Shown: positions 16,638-24,481, counted from the stretch's first letter. The stretch: 64,000 bases of DNA from Psychrobacter jeotgali (GCF_904846315.1 NZ_CAJHAF010000001.1:1426001-1490000), one strand, 5' to 3'. Numbers and translations are program-made. The notes: a model not told the origin generated them from the sequence alone.

Positions 16638-16916
16638 AGCCGTTAAAAAATTGTATACCAGTTTTAGGCTCGCAAGGAAAATCCTTTAAATATGAGAACC
16701 GTTAAAACAAAGCACTGCTTTGTTAGGTTTGCAAGGGAAATTCTTTAAATAGAATTTCCAAACTCAGAATTCATGCTTCTAAACGCAACTTGATAAAATA
16801 TATTTCATCGCCTAAGCGGCTTAGAAGTTATAACTCTAAACGTAACCTGAATAAGAAAATCACAGATTTCCTCTTGCGACGAGCTGAACATTCCTCGAAT
16901 CTTCAGAATACCCCCA
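16634..16916 (+). repeat. structured trailer module B (composite, diverged copies of module A hairpins)
   Basis: This module holds two copies of H1 and a near-complete remainder. First H1 is GAGCC (16637)/GGCTC (16667) with AAAATTG/CAGTTTT inside. A truncated H2 follows. A second H1 is AACC (16697)/GGTT (16726) with AACAAAGC/GCTTTGTT inside. H2 is GGAAATTCT (16736)/AGAATTTCC (16751), 9 bp. A repeat relic with a different stem lies at 16803-16827. H4 is CTGAACATTC (16884)/GAATCTTCAG (16897), with one mismatch. Compared with module A, many stem positions have changed on both arms so that pairing is kept. The layout suggests tandem duplication and decay of one ancestral unit. Confidence 0.75.
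16803..16827 (+). repeat. strongly diverged CRISPR-repeat-like relic
   Basis: TTCATCGCCTAAGCGGCTTA followed by GAAG resembles the array repeat in layout: a GCC/GGC stem around a 5-nt loop, followed by CTTAGAA. It is embedded within trailer module B. Confidence 0.5.
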
Positions 16917-16944
16917 TCTCACACACTCATAGGTGACTTAGAAA
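16917..16944 (+). repeat. CRISPR repeat relic closing module B
   Basis: As at 16550, the 3' 16 bases ATAGGTGACTTAGAAA are intact while the 5' part reads TCTCACACACTC. The two relics share their diverged 5' half, so they were duplicated after diverging from the array repeat. Confidence 0.8.
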
Positions 16945-17180
16945 AAATGGAAAGATAAAAATGAGTGTTTAGTCGCATAAACGTTTTTAGATAAAAACGT
17001 CCAGCGAGAGTGATTGATTATGAAAAACTTTTAAATCATTCATTTAGACTTCTGTCTTCATCAACGCATAGATGACTTATGAGCAGCGTTAAAAGCTCAG
17101 CTTATGCTTGTTTCTTTATCCCTTCTCCCTCTAAAAAAGCACCTTATTATCAAAACCCAATCTAACTCTCAACCCAACTA
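16945..17180 (+). other. end of CRISPR trailer with a last repeat relic
   Basis: From 16945 a 111-bp segment without spacer periodicity holds a perfect palindrome (ACGTTTTT AGA TAAAAACGT near 16980-17001). At 17056-17083 lies a further relic (CTTCATCAACGCATAGATGA then CTTATGAG) with the same TGAG junction and the same GCAGCGTTAAAA beginning of a module, which then decays into unrelated sequence. No gene is seen up to sotB. Confidence 0.6.
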
Positions 17181-18368
17181 CTAACGCAAATCAGCAAAGC
17201 GCCTTATCATAAATATCATCAGTAGCAGCGCCATACCAGCGACGCCAGCCCCGACAAAACCCACGCTTGATAGCGAGATATTAGTCACCGCATAGCCGCC
17301 AAGTAGCGCGCCCATCCCAATTCCTAAATTAATAACACCCGAGAACATCGCCATCACCATATCTTGGGCGTTGACATCAATCATAATGACTTTGGCCTGA
17401 ATAGAGATGATGAGCAGCATCAGTGCCGTGCCCCACAAGAGCGCATTTAGGCTCAGCGCCCATATCGACGTCACCACCAACAGTAGTGTGAGCATAGACA
17501 CCAACATCACCACCGTCGATACCAGCATCAATAGCGTATTGGACTTATCGCCCCAACGACTGAATATCACACTGCCGATAATCCCAGCGCCGCCGAACAG
17601 CAATAGCACTAAAGTAGCGCCATTTTCACTGATTGAACCTACTTCGCGCATAAAAGGTTCGATGTAAGAATAAGCGGCATAATGGGCAGTAAAGACCACA
17701 AAACAGAATAAATATAGACAGACTAATAACGGATTTTTCAGCAGCTTAGGCACTTTTGCAAATGAGCCTTCAAACATACTAGGCAGGGTTGGCAAGAGTC
17801 TTGCTTGCAAAACAAAGACGATAAAGGCAATCACCCCAATACCGCCAAAGGTCGCACGCCAGCCAAACCATTGACCAACCAAACGCCCTATCGGGACGCC
17901 AAGCACCATCGCCAGTGACGTTCCAGTTGCCAGTACACTAAGCGCCAACGCCCTTTTGCCCTCAGGTGCCACGCGCAGGGCTATCGCTGCGGTGATTGAC
18001 CAAAATATCGCATGCGAAAAGGCAATCCCTACTCGGCTAATCAACAGCACTTGAAAGCTCCATGCCAATACGGAAAGCACATGACTGGCAATAAACACCA
18101 CAAATACCGCCAGCAATAAACGCTTGCGCTCAAGCCGACTGGTCAGTAACATCAGCGGCAATGACATGGCAGCGACAATCCAAGCGTAAAGCGTCAGCAT
18201 CCAGCCGGTTTGAGCAGTGGTGATGGAGAAATCCTGCGCAATGTCACTAAGGAGCGCTACCGGAACAAACTCGGTGGTATTGACCACAAAGGCACTGACC
18301 CCCATCAAAATCATGCGCAGATATTGGGTTTGCCGCGAGACCGGTTCTGTATCAAGGTGATATGTCAT
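17181..18368 (-). CDS. sotB: MFS sugar efflux transporter SotB
   Basis: SotB/YdeA-type proteins export arabinose, IPTG and related sugars by proton antiport. The 395-residue protein has twelve predicted helices and clear family signatures: VNTTEFVPVALLSDIA near the N-terminus, LTLYAWIVAAMSLPLMLLTSRLERK, FSHAIFWSITAAIALRVAPEGKRA, VPIGRLVGQWFGWR and TAHYAAYSYIEPFMREV. It lies on the minus strand between the CRISPR trailer and the divergent TRSP gene, and so interrupts the Ter-linked enzyme genes. Whether it serves that pathway, for instance by exporting a product, or is just an insertion cannot be told from sequence. Confidence 0.92.
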   Translation of the reverse strand: MTYHLDTEPVSRQTQYLRMILMGVSAFVVNTTEFVPVALLSDIAQDFSITTAQTGWMLTLYAWIVAAMSLPLMLLTSRLERKRLLLAVFVVFIASHVLSVLAWSFQVLLISRVGIAFSHAIFWSITAAIALRVAPEGKRALALSVLATGTSLAMVLGVPIGRLVGQWFGWRATFGGIGVIAFIVFVLQARLLPTLPSMFEGSFAKVPKLLKNPLLVCLYLFCFVVFTAHYAAYSYIEPFMREVGSISENGATLVLLLFGGAGIIGSVIFSRWGDKSNTLLMLVSTVVMLVSMLTLLLVVTSIWALSLNALLWGTALMLLIISIQAKVIMIDVNAQDMVMAMFSGVINLGIGMGALLGGYAVTNISLSSVGFVGAGVAGMALLLMIFMIRRFADLR

Positions 18369-18734
18369 AAAATCCAGTAATAAAAAGATAGCAAGGTGTC
18401 AAAACGGCAGCATTAGCCAAAAATAGAGAGAAAGACTAGAGGATATGCGAGTGGCTGAGCAAGATAACAAGCCATAAGACTTAATTAGCGTTGTTTTTTA
18501 CTTTAGAATGGATAACAAGCTCTATTTCGCAGAAAAACCACCTATAAAAGTACAATAATTATTTAAACCCATTACTTGAATCAGCCGACTGCTAGAAGCA
18601 GATACTTATCAAGCTTATGCTTCTATATTCAGTCCGAAATAAAATAGGTACGTTAGGGTCTGTTTTAAAGTGAATCGACTATACAAAATTAAAAGTAGCA
18701 TTAAAAGCACTATTCAAAGTATCAAGGAATATGA
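18369..18734. promoter_or_regulatory. divergent promoter region between sotB and the TRSP gene
   Basis: 366 bp without a gene. An inverted repeat AGAAGCA (18594-18600)/TGCTTCT (18618-18624) with a 17-nt loop could be an operator or attenuator. TTTTAAAGTGAATCGACT with TATAC following (18663-18684) is shared with 59638-59659. AAGGAATATGA upstream of 18735 is the ribosome binding site of the TRSP gene. Confidence 0.5.
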
Positions 18735-20012
18735 ATGTCAAATAAGCCCCACAGCACTACCATTATGCTACCTCGAGGTACACTAGAGCTCAGTTATCAG
18801 ACCAATAAGGTTAAAGGAAGCGATAGCACTTATCAATTAGAATATTTATTAGGATTTGCTCAGCGTATCAATCCTAAACGTGCATTTTTATTCGTCTCCA
18901 AAGTCTTAGGGCGTCATATTCCCGTTGCGCCCAGCACCATGCGCCGCGCCTTTACCGATTTGGCAAACTTAGTACCTTATAATCTGCCTGAACCTATTTT
19001 AGTCATTGGTATGGCAGAAACCGCCGTGGGCTTATCCGCTGGTGTGCATCAAGCTTTGCAAACCCGCTATCCCAAGGCATTACTCCTAAACTCCACTCGG
19101 CATGCCCAGCATAATCAAAATGATGCTAATACGGCGCGCTTATTGACCACTTTTAGCGAAGATCATAGCCATGCTAGCCAACATTTGATTTATCAAAGTA
19201 GCGACCAGAGCATACAAGCAAAACTTCTTGCTAGTAAAACCTTAATTATGGTCGATGACGAAGCCTCAACTGGCAATACTTGTGTCAATGTCGTCACGGC
19301 GCTGCGTGATGCTGGACTTGACCAATTAGAGCAAGTACACCTGACCACCCTAGTCGATTGGTCGCTAGATCAGAATCAAAACCAACAACAGGATCAGGGT
19401 CAAGCTGACGATAACATAGCTCAGCGCTTGTCTAATATCGACTTTTATCGCCATCATCTGCTAGCGGGTGCTTGGCAATGGATCGATACTCCTAATCCTG
19501 AACCGATTATCATGCCCTCGGTCGATACTACCGAAGCTGGTAGTCAAGCGCTGGGCAATACCGGTAATTGGGGACGCATGCCGACACTCGATAGCATCGA
19601 TGGCTTTGCTGATTACTTAAAAAGGTTTCAACGAAGTTTTACTCGTTTTAGTAATCAAGTAGATTTTGATAAAGCTCAATTGCCACCGCGCATTTTGGTA
19701 TTAGGCAGTAATGAGTTTGTGTGGTTGCCGTTTTTATTGGCAGAATGGTTAGAAGCCCAGAGTGATGATATCGAAAAAAAATCAACGGTTAAATTTAGTG
19801 CCCTTACCCGCTCACCGATTGCCCTTGGTGGTGCGATTAGCACTATGCTCAGCTTTCAGGATAATTATGGACTCGGTATGACCAATTTTGCCTATAACGT
19901 TGCGCCTAGCGATTGGGATTTGATTGTATTGTGTGTGGAGACCTCTACCGATAGCGTAGATGATATGTGGCAAGGATTAGATAATGTGTTGGTGGTGGGT
20001 GTTGATGATTGA
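18735..20012 (+). CDS. Ter-linked phosphoribosyltransferase with C-terminal TRSP domain
   Basis: The 425-residue protein has an N-terminal type I phosphoribosyltransferase domain with the PRPP loop VDDEASTGNT at residues 173-182. Its C-terminal domain carries the name-giving TRSP motif (residues 358-361, in ALTRSPIALGG) after ILVLGSNEFVWLPFLLAEWLE. This PRTase_2-TRSP architecture is known from Ter systems, where it is proposed to attach or remove a ribose-phosphate on a base-like substrate. A Gln/Asn-rich stretch near residue 215 is probably a loop. It starts a plus-strand run of four related genes with short gaps (47, 74 and 35 bp), very likely an operon. Confidence 0.87.
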   Translation: MSNKPHSTTIMLPRGTLELSYQTNKVKGSDSTYQLEYLLGFAQRINPKRAFLFVSKVLGRHIPVAPSTMRRAFTDLANLVPYNLPEPILVIGMAETAVGLSAGVHQALQTRYPKALLLNSTRHAQHNQNDANTARLLTTFSEDHSHASQHLIYQSSDQSIQAKLLASKTLIMVDDEASTGNTCVNVVTALRDAGLDQLEQVHLTTLVDWSLDQNQNQQQDQGQADDNIAQRLSNIDFYRHHLLAGAWQWIDTPNPEPIIMPSVDTTEAGSQALGNTGNWGRMPTLDSIDGFADYLKRFQRSFTRFSNQVDFDKAQLPPRILVLGSNEFVWLPFLLAEWLEAQSDDIEKKSTVKFSALTRSPIALGGAISTMLSFQDNYGLGMTNFAYNVAPSDWDLIVLCVETSTDSVDDMWQGLDNVLVVGVDD

Positions 20013-20020
20013 GATTTGGC

Positions 20021-20037
20021 GTAGGGTGGCACCCTAC
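20021..20037. repeat. perfect hairpin between TRSP and HAD genes
   Basis: GTAGGGTG and CACCCTAC pair perfectly around a single G. There is no T-run, so it is not a terminator; it may affect translation or mRNA stability within the operon. Confidence 0.55.
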
Positions 20038-20059
20038 ATGAGCTATTTATTTTGAAGAT

Positions 20060-20917
20060 ATGACCCAACCCCAAAACTCATCAATGGAAAATCTTATGTC
20101 CACTCCCTTCTTTCAACCTGACTCAAATATCGTAAAACCTTATGCGTTAATGGATTTGGACGACACTCTATTTCAAACTCAGCGTAAAATTGACAAATGG
20201 GACTTACCAACAGCTGACGTTGAAGATTTGGTATACGCCACAGTGAATAAAGAAAACGAACCACTTAGTTTGATGACTCAGCGCCAAGCCAACCTTTTTA
20301 ATTGGTTACTCATTAGTACCGAGCTTATTGCCGTTACCGCGCGTGACCGTGATGAGATTAAACGGGTTAAATTACCTCTTGATAGCTGGCAAGTCTTGAC
20401 TCATGGTGCCACTATCATTCAGCCAAATGGTGATAGGCTTAATAGTTGGCTACAGCACATTTATAGAGAGCTTAAGCCTTTACAAGATAAACTAAAACAG
20501 CTCAGCCAATTATTTGATAAGCACAGCAAAAGTGACGATAGCCAGCTAGTGTTTAAAGCGCATACCGATAGCTTTAACAATGGCTCTGTCAATGAAGATT
20601 TGACTATTTATTTGGCGATTAAGCATGCGCAAAAAAACCATCAAGCGCTTGTTGAGTTGGCTAAGCAATTGCCCCATCTAGTCCGCGACTTTGATGATGA
20701 TTTTTATGTCCATGTTAATGCCAATAACTTAGCGATATTGCCACATGCCATTCATAAGCGGCATGCCGTCCAGTTTTTATTAGACAACCATTTAGATAAT
20801 GAGCGGCCTAGTTTTGGTTTTGGTGATAGCTTGGCTGACTTGCCATTTTTACAGCTATTAGACTGGTATGGGATGCCCAATCATGGTCAGCTGCACAATC
20901 AGCTTGATGCTAAATAA
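20060..20917 (+). CDS. HAD-superfamily hydrolase of the Ter-linked module
   Basis: A 285-residue HAD phosphatase-like protein. The nucleophile motif DLDDT is at residues 32-36 (ALMDLDDTLF), a Thr motif lies in LIAVTARDRDEI, and the C-terminal GFGDSLADLPFL supplies the last acidic metal ligands. HAD enzymes of this type dephosphorylate small molecules, and this one is expected to act on the product of the neighbouring PRTase. Start choice is uncertain: ATGs at 20060, 20084 and 20096 are all in frame, none with a strong ribosome binding site, and the catalytic domain begins only after about residue 27. It lies in the operon between TRSP and StiP-PELOTA. Confidence 0.83.
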   Translation: MTQPQNSSMENLMSTPFFQPDSNIVKPYALMDLDDTLFQTQRKIDKWDLPTADVEDLVYATVNKENEPLSLMTQRQANLFNWLLISTELIAVTARDRDEIKRVKLPLDSWQVLTHGATIIQPNGDRLNSWLQHIYRELKPLQDKLKQLSQLFDKHSKSDDSQLVFKAHTDSFNNGSVNEDLTIYLAIKHAQKNHQALVELAKQLPHLVRDFDDDFYVHVNANNLAILPHAIHKRHAVQFLLDNHLDNERPSFGFGDSLADLPFLQLLDWYGMPNHGQLHNQLDAK

Positions 20918-20930
20918 CTTATAAAAACAC

Positions 20931-20991
20931 AGTTTATAAAGAAATTATTTATAGAGAAACTATTTATAGAGACGTTACTTATAGAGACACT
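20931..20991 (+). repeat. 15-bp tandem repeats abutting the StiP-PELOTA start codon
   Basis: Three consecutive 15-bp units (20947-20961, 20962-20976, 20977-20991) share TTATAGAGA, and a fourth diverged unit precedes them at 20931. The last unit ends directly at the ATG, so its AGAGA serves as ribosome binding site and the upstream units offer further Shine-Dalgarno-like sequences. Confidence 0.75.
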
Positions 20992-22179
20992 ATGAACCAT
21001 ACGAAAACCCAAGTTTTTGATAAATTCAGCTCAGGCAGCTATCTTGCCAGCGATGTTACTATACTGCTCGATATCGTCGATAAAGATGCGGTTGCTGATG
21101 TGCCCGTTGCTCAAAAAGAAGCGCTGATTCAGAGTGGTCAGCGTCACTATTCAGACATGCTAACTTTGGAGCAAGCGCCCACTGCCGTGCACGAGCAATT
21201 ATATCAGCAGGCATTAGATCAAGGCACAGCTAGAACCGCCACTGATATTGCTAATCTGGCTTATAGCTTACAGCATATTTTTGATAAAACCGTCAGTTTT
21301 GATAAAACCGTCAGTGAGGAGCAGCCTTTAGTTCTGGTGAGCTTGGTGCGGGCAGGCTTACCGATTGGGGTATTATTGCAGCGCGCTTTAGCGGATGCAG
21401 ATAGCAGTTATGCGTTACCAAGTGTGCACTTTGGGATTAGTATTATTCGTGATCGTGGTTTGGATGCGCTAGCCTTGCAAATGATACTGGACGCTTATCC
21501 AAATAGCCCTATCGTATTCGTCGACGGCTGGACGGGCAAAGGCGCTATATATCAAGAATTAGCCCAGAGTTTAGCGCCATTTAACGATGCAAACCATGCT
21601 CATTTTGCCAATATTTTTCATCAGGGAAAAGACGTTATTCCGCTCTTGACCCTTGCCGATCCGGCAGGGGTTGCTTGGCTTGCTGCCAGTACGGAGGATT
21701 GGCTAATTCCATCCGGGCTACTTAATAGTACGGTATCAGGGCTGATATCACGCAGCTTATATACTGAGCCGCAATTGGGTCTGCATCGCAGTGTGTTTTA
21801 TGATAACTTAGTAGCGGTGGATCATAGCTTGGCATTCGTCAATCAGATTGAGGCGGCAAGACAGCGATTAACCGCCTGCCCCCAGCGTTTGCCAACCTTT
21901 AAACAACCCCGTTATCAAACGGCTGATTTGATTGATACCCTTGCGACCCGTTATCAGATTACCAATCGCAACCGCATTAAACCGACGATTGCAGAGGCAA
22001 CACGGGCTATCCTGCGCCGCGATCCTGAACGTATATTACTGGCTTACCCTGATCATCCTGATACGATTTTACTGCGTCATTTGTGCAGCGAACGAAATAT
22101 TGATATTACAGTCTTAGGTGCTAAAATATTACCTTACCAAGCCATCACCCTTATTAAACAACGCACAATAAAAAATTAA
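20992..22179 (+). CDS. StiP-type/PRTase-like protein with C-terminal PELOTA domain
   Basis: The 395-residue protein matches the Ter-module family with an N-terminal domain described as PRTase-like or as cysteine protease StiP. Key segments are FSSGSYLASDVTILL (residues 12-26), KEALIQSGQRHYSDML, LVSLVRAGLPIGVLLQRAL, FGISIIRDRGLD and IVFVDGWTGKGAIYQEL. The last resembles a PRPP-binding loop. The C-terminal 85 residues (RIKPTIAEATRAILRRDPERI onward, LLRHLCSERNIDI, PYQAITLIKQR) fit the PELOTA RNA-binding-like domain found in this family. The actual reaction is unknown. The start codon is fixed by the adjacent tandem repeat supplying AGAGA. It is third in the four-gene operon. Confidence 0.82.
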   Translation: MNHTKTQVFDKFSSGSYLASDVTILLDIVDKDAVADVPVAQKEALIQSGQRHYSDMLTLEQAPTAVHEQLYQQALDQGTARTATDIANLAYSLQHIFDKTVSFDKTVSEEQPLVLVSLVRAGLPIGVLLQRALADADSSYALPSVHFGISIIRDRGLDALALQMILDAYPNSPIVFVDGWTGKGAIYQELAQSLAPFNDANHAHFANIFHQGKDVIPLLTLADPAGVAWLAASTEDWLIPSGLLNSTVSGLISRSLYTEPQLGLHRSVFYDNLVAVDHSLAFVNQIEAARQRLTACPQRLPTFKQPRYQTADLIDTLATRYQITNRNRIKPTIAEATRAILRRDPERILLAYPDHPDTILLRHLCSERNIDITVLGAKILPYQAITLIKQRTIKN

Positions 22180-22214
22180 TTTAGGCGGATGCTGAACCCT
22201 TATAAGTAGGATAA

Positions 22215-23357
22215 ATGCTTATAGCATTATACCTACTCCATCACTCACTACTACTTATGATAGCCGCTACTATGCCTGATAAACCATCCAATCTTTATGA
22301 TTATACCCAGTCTTACGCTCATCTGATCACTGAGCGTCATGCGATGATTAAGCCGCACACTCACCATCCCTATCAGTTGGGGGCGAGCCTTTATATGCCG
22401 GCGACTCGGCAAGATATTTTGCAAGTGATTAAGCGTGATAAACTGCCTACGATTAATAGTATTATTATCTGTTTAGAAGATGCTGTCAGCCATAATGACG
22501 TTGAGCTGGCATTATTACGATTGCAGACTTTGCTTGAGGATTGGGCTAATAATATTGATAGTATAAATGAGCCTTCAAAACAGCCTGATAGTCAAACAGA
22601 GCAGCAGACCCATCAAACCCTCCAGCCGACACGACCTTTAGTATTTGTACGTCCACGTAATCCGACTATGCTGCAAAAGCTAGCAGACTTTGAACATATC
22701 GACCTGCTCGACGGTTTTGTGTTGCCTAAAGTAGATATGTATAGTTTATCTAATTGGCGCATGGCTTGTCAGAACCTAAGCGATCATCAGCTATTGATGC
22801 CGACTCTCGAGACCGCTGCGGTTTTTAATCCGCATCACAATCAAGAGTTGGCGATCGGTTTTAAAGAAGCTTTTAGCCAGCCTGTCTTTGCCCTACGTAT
22901 CGGCGGCAATGATTTATTTGCGGCTCTGCGTTTGCGTCGTCCTAAGAATAGCATCGTCTATGATACGCCTATCGGTACTCTTGCCTATCAGCTACTAGGC
23001 TGCTTTGTGCCGCACGGCTTTTATTTATCAGCGCCAGTATTCGAATACTTGGATGAGCCGGTACTATTTATGCAGGAGCTTGATCGTGATGTCAGCTTGG
23101 GATTGGTGGGCAAGACCGTCATTCATCCGAGCCAAATCGCTTTAGTCCAGCAAGCTTACTGCGTACCGATGAGTATCTTGGATGAGGCGCAAGCGATACT
23201 GCATAGTGAGGCCAAGGCAGTATTTAAGTATAACAATACTATGCTAGAGCCTGCTACTCACCGGGCTTGGGCGACTGAGATTGTCAATCGCGCCGAAGTA
23301 TTTGGCACCATCAACGACGGCAATAGTGACTATAACTCCTTGAGCGACTCGCTTTAA
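22215..23357 (+). CDS. HpcH/HpaI/citrate-lyase-like TIM-barrel C-C lyase of the Ter module
   Basis: The 380-residue protein resembles the citrate lyase beta/HpcH-HpaI family and the Ter-associated TIM-barrel C-C bond lyase. It has LGASLYMPAT, the metal-ligand motif ICLEDAV, VFVRPRNP, GFVLPKVD, LLMPTLETA, FALRIGGNDLF and the C-terminal KTVIHPSQIALVQQAY. These residues bind Mg2+ and an acyl-CoA or keto-acid substrate in relatives; the substrate here is not known. The ATG at 22215 has AGGA only 3 nt away, and later in-frame ATGs at 22257 and 22272 are possible true starts because the first 19 residues look hydrophobic and unconserved. It is last in the operon and followed by the TPP riboswitch. 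Confidence 0.82.
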   Translation: MLIALYLLHHSLLLMIAATMPDKPSNLYDYTQSYAHLITERHAMIKPHTHHPYQLGASLYMPATRQDILQVIKRDKLPTINSIIICLEDAVSHNDVELALLRLQTLLEDWANNIDSINEPSKQPDSQTEQQTHQTLQPTRPLVFVRPRNPTMLQKLADFEHIDLLDGFVLPKVDMYSLSNWRMACQNLSDHQLLMPTLETAAVFNPHHNQELAIGFKEAFSQPVFALRIGGNDLFAALRLRRPKNSIVYDTPIGTLAYQLLGCFVPHGFYLSAPVFEYLDEPVLFMQELDRDVSLGLVGKTVIHPSQIALVQQAYCVPMSILDEAQAILHSEAKAVFKYNNTMLEPATHRAWATEIVNRAEVFGTINDGNSDYNSLSDSL

Positions 23358-23451
23358 CCTTTAATTTTTTAATCTTATACCTTTTTCTACTTACTCAGCT
23401 AAGGGTTGTATTACTCTCATAAGTTGAGTAAGATGTTTTATAACGTTATTC

Positions 23452-23518
23452 ACAGGGGCGCCGCAAGGCTGAGAAGTACCCTTTGAACCTGATCCAGCTC
23501 GTACTGGCGTAGGGAGTG
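23452..23518 (+). promoter_or_regulatory. TPP (thi-box) riboswitch
   Basis: The conserved thi-box pieces are present in order: CAGGGGCGCC, AAGGCTGAGAAG, TACCCTTTGAACCTGATC, CAGCTCGTACTGGCGTAGGGAGTG. The GGCTGAGA, CCTGATC and GCGTAGGGA blocks are the thiamine pyrophosphate-binding core. It lies about 70 bp upstream of thiM, whose GGAGGGGAA ribosome binding site is the likely target, so TPP should repress thiMED translation. Confidence 0.95.
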
Positions 23519-23586
23519 TATAGCAATCATCGTATTATTCATGATTCTATGTATTTTCTCGCCTGCCATTTATTTATGGAGGGGAA

Positions 23587-24390
23587 ATGCAGCCTCAATT
23601 GATTCATTCTTGTTTTACCGCAACTCAAACGCAAGCACCCTTGGTGCAAAACATCACTAACTTTGTCGCTATGAATACCGCAGCCAATGTTCTTTTGGCC
23701 GCTGGCTGTTCGCCTGCCATGGTTTGGGCTTTAGAAGAAGCGCCTGAATTCGTGCGCTTGGCTCAAGCGCTTACCATCAATATCGGTACCTTATCGCCAG
23801 AAGGGTTAGCCGGTATGTTAGCGACAGCAGAAGTCGCTCATCAACATAATATTCCTTGGGTGTTTGACCCCGTTGCGGTAGGTGCCACCAGCTATCGCCA
23901 GCAAAGCTGTGCGCAATTATTGAGATTTAAACCTGACATAATCCGTGGTAATGCTTCGGAGATTTTGGCGTTAGCAGGCATGAGCAGCCAAAGCAAAGGC
24001 GCTGACAGCGGCGATACTGTCGAATCGGCAAAGCTAGCCGCAGAAGCTTTAACGCAGCATGCCAAGGTGGTCATTGTCACCGGTGAGATTGACTGGGTAA
24101 CTGATGGCACCCAGCAATGGTCAGTTCATCATGGGGTGCCTATGATGGAGGATGTCACTGCCTTGGGTTGTGCACTCACGGCACTGCTGGGCGGGTTTGT
24201 AGGTGCCAATCGTGATAATTTCGCAGCGGCAGCCATCAGCGCACTATGCTATTACGGTCAGGCAGGAGAAGTTGCCGCCCAGCAGGCGCAAGGCCCTGGC
24301 AGCTTTTATGTGCATTTTTTAGATGCGCTACATAGCTTGGATGCAGATAATGTAGCCAAAAATGCCAAGGTGACTTCTATAAAAGCCTAA
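23587..24390 (+). CDS. thiM: hydroxyethylthiazole kinase ThiM
   Basis: ThiM phosphorylates 4-methyl-5-(2-hydroxyethyl)thiazole in thiamine salvage. The 267-residue length is standard. The ribokinase-like features are VQNITNFVAMNTAANVLLAAG near the N-terminus, FDPVAVGATSYR, IIRGNASEI, VVIVTGEIDWV and the ALGCALTALLGGFV anion-hole region; the usual GTGC appears here as ALGC. GGAGGGGAA directly before the ATG is a very strong ribosome binding site. First gene of the thiM-thiE-thiD set under the TPP riboswitch. Confidence 0.95.
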   Translation: MQPQLIHSCFTATQTQAPLVQNITNFVAMNTAANVLLAAGCSPAMVWALEEAPEFVRLAQALTINIGTLSPEGLAGMLATAEVAHQHNIPWVFDPVAVGATSYRQQSCAQLLRFKPDIIRGNASEILALAGMSSQSKGADSGDTVESAKLAAEALTQHAKVVIVTGEIDWVTDGTQQWSVHHGVPMMEDVTALGCALTALLGGFVGANRDNFAAAAISALCYYGQAGEVAAQQAQGPGSFYVHFLDALHSLDADNVAKNAKVTSIKA

Positions 24391-24481
24391 TTTTCAACAT
24401 GCAAGCTGGGCTAAAAGCACCAGCCTACGCCGATATATTTTGCTAGTTGAGATTAGAGTATTATAAAAAAAGGTAAAAAAT

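Noticed and set aside
16389..17180. Trailer modules as coding sequence or as a classical MITE
   Set aside because: No open frame with a ribosome binding site was found, and the module ends lack terminal inverted repeats and clear target-site duplications. Palindromes are internal. A non-classical element is still possible.
16910..17180. Leader on the right-hand side of the array
   Set aside because: Repeat orientation (GAAA handle at the 3' end), perfect repeats on the left and decayed ones on the right, and the IHF site plus promoter on the left all place the leader at 15167-15284.
17181..18368. sotB as part of the Ter biosynthetic operon
   Set aside because: It is on the opposite strand with its own promoter side, and SotB homologues occur widely without Ter genes. 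Only the position suggests a link.
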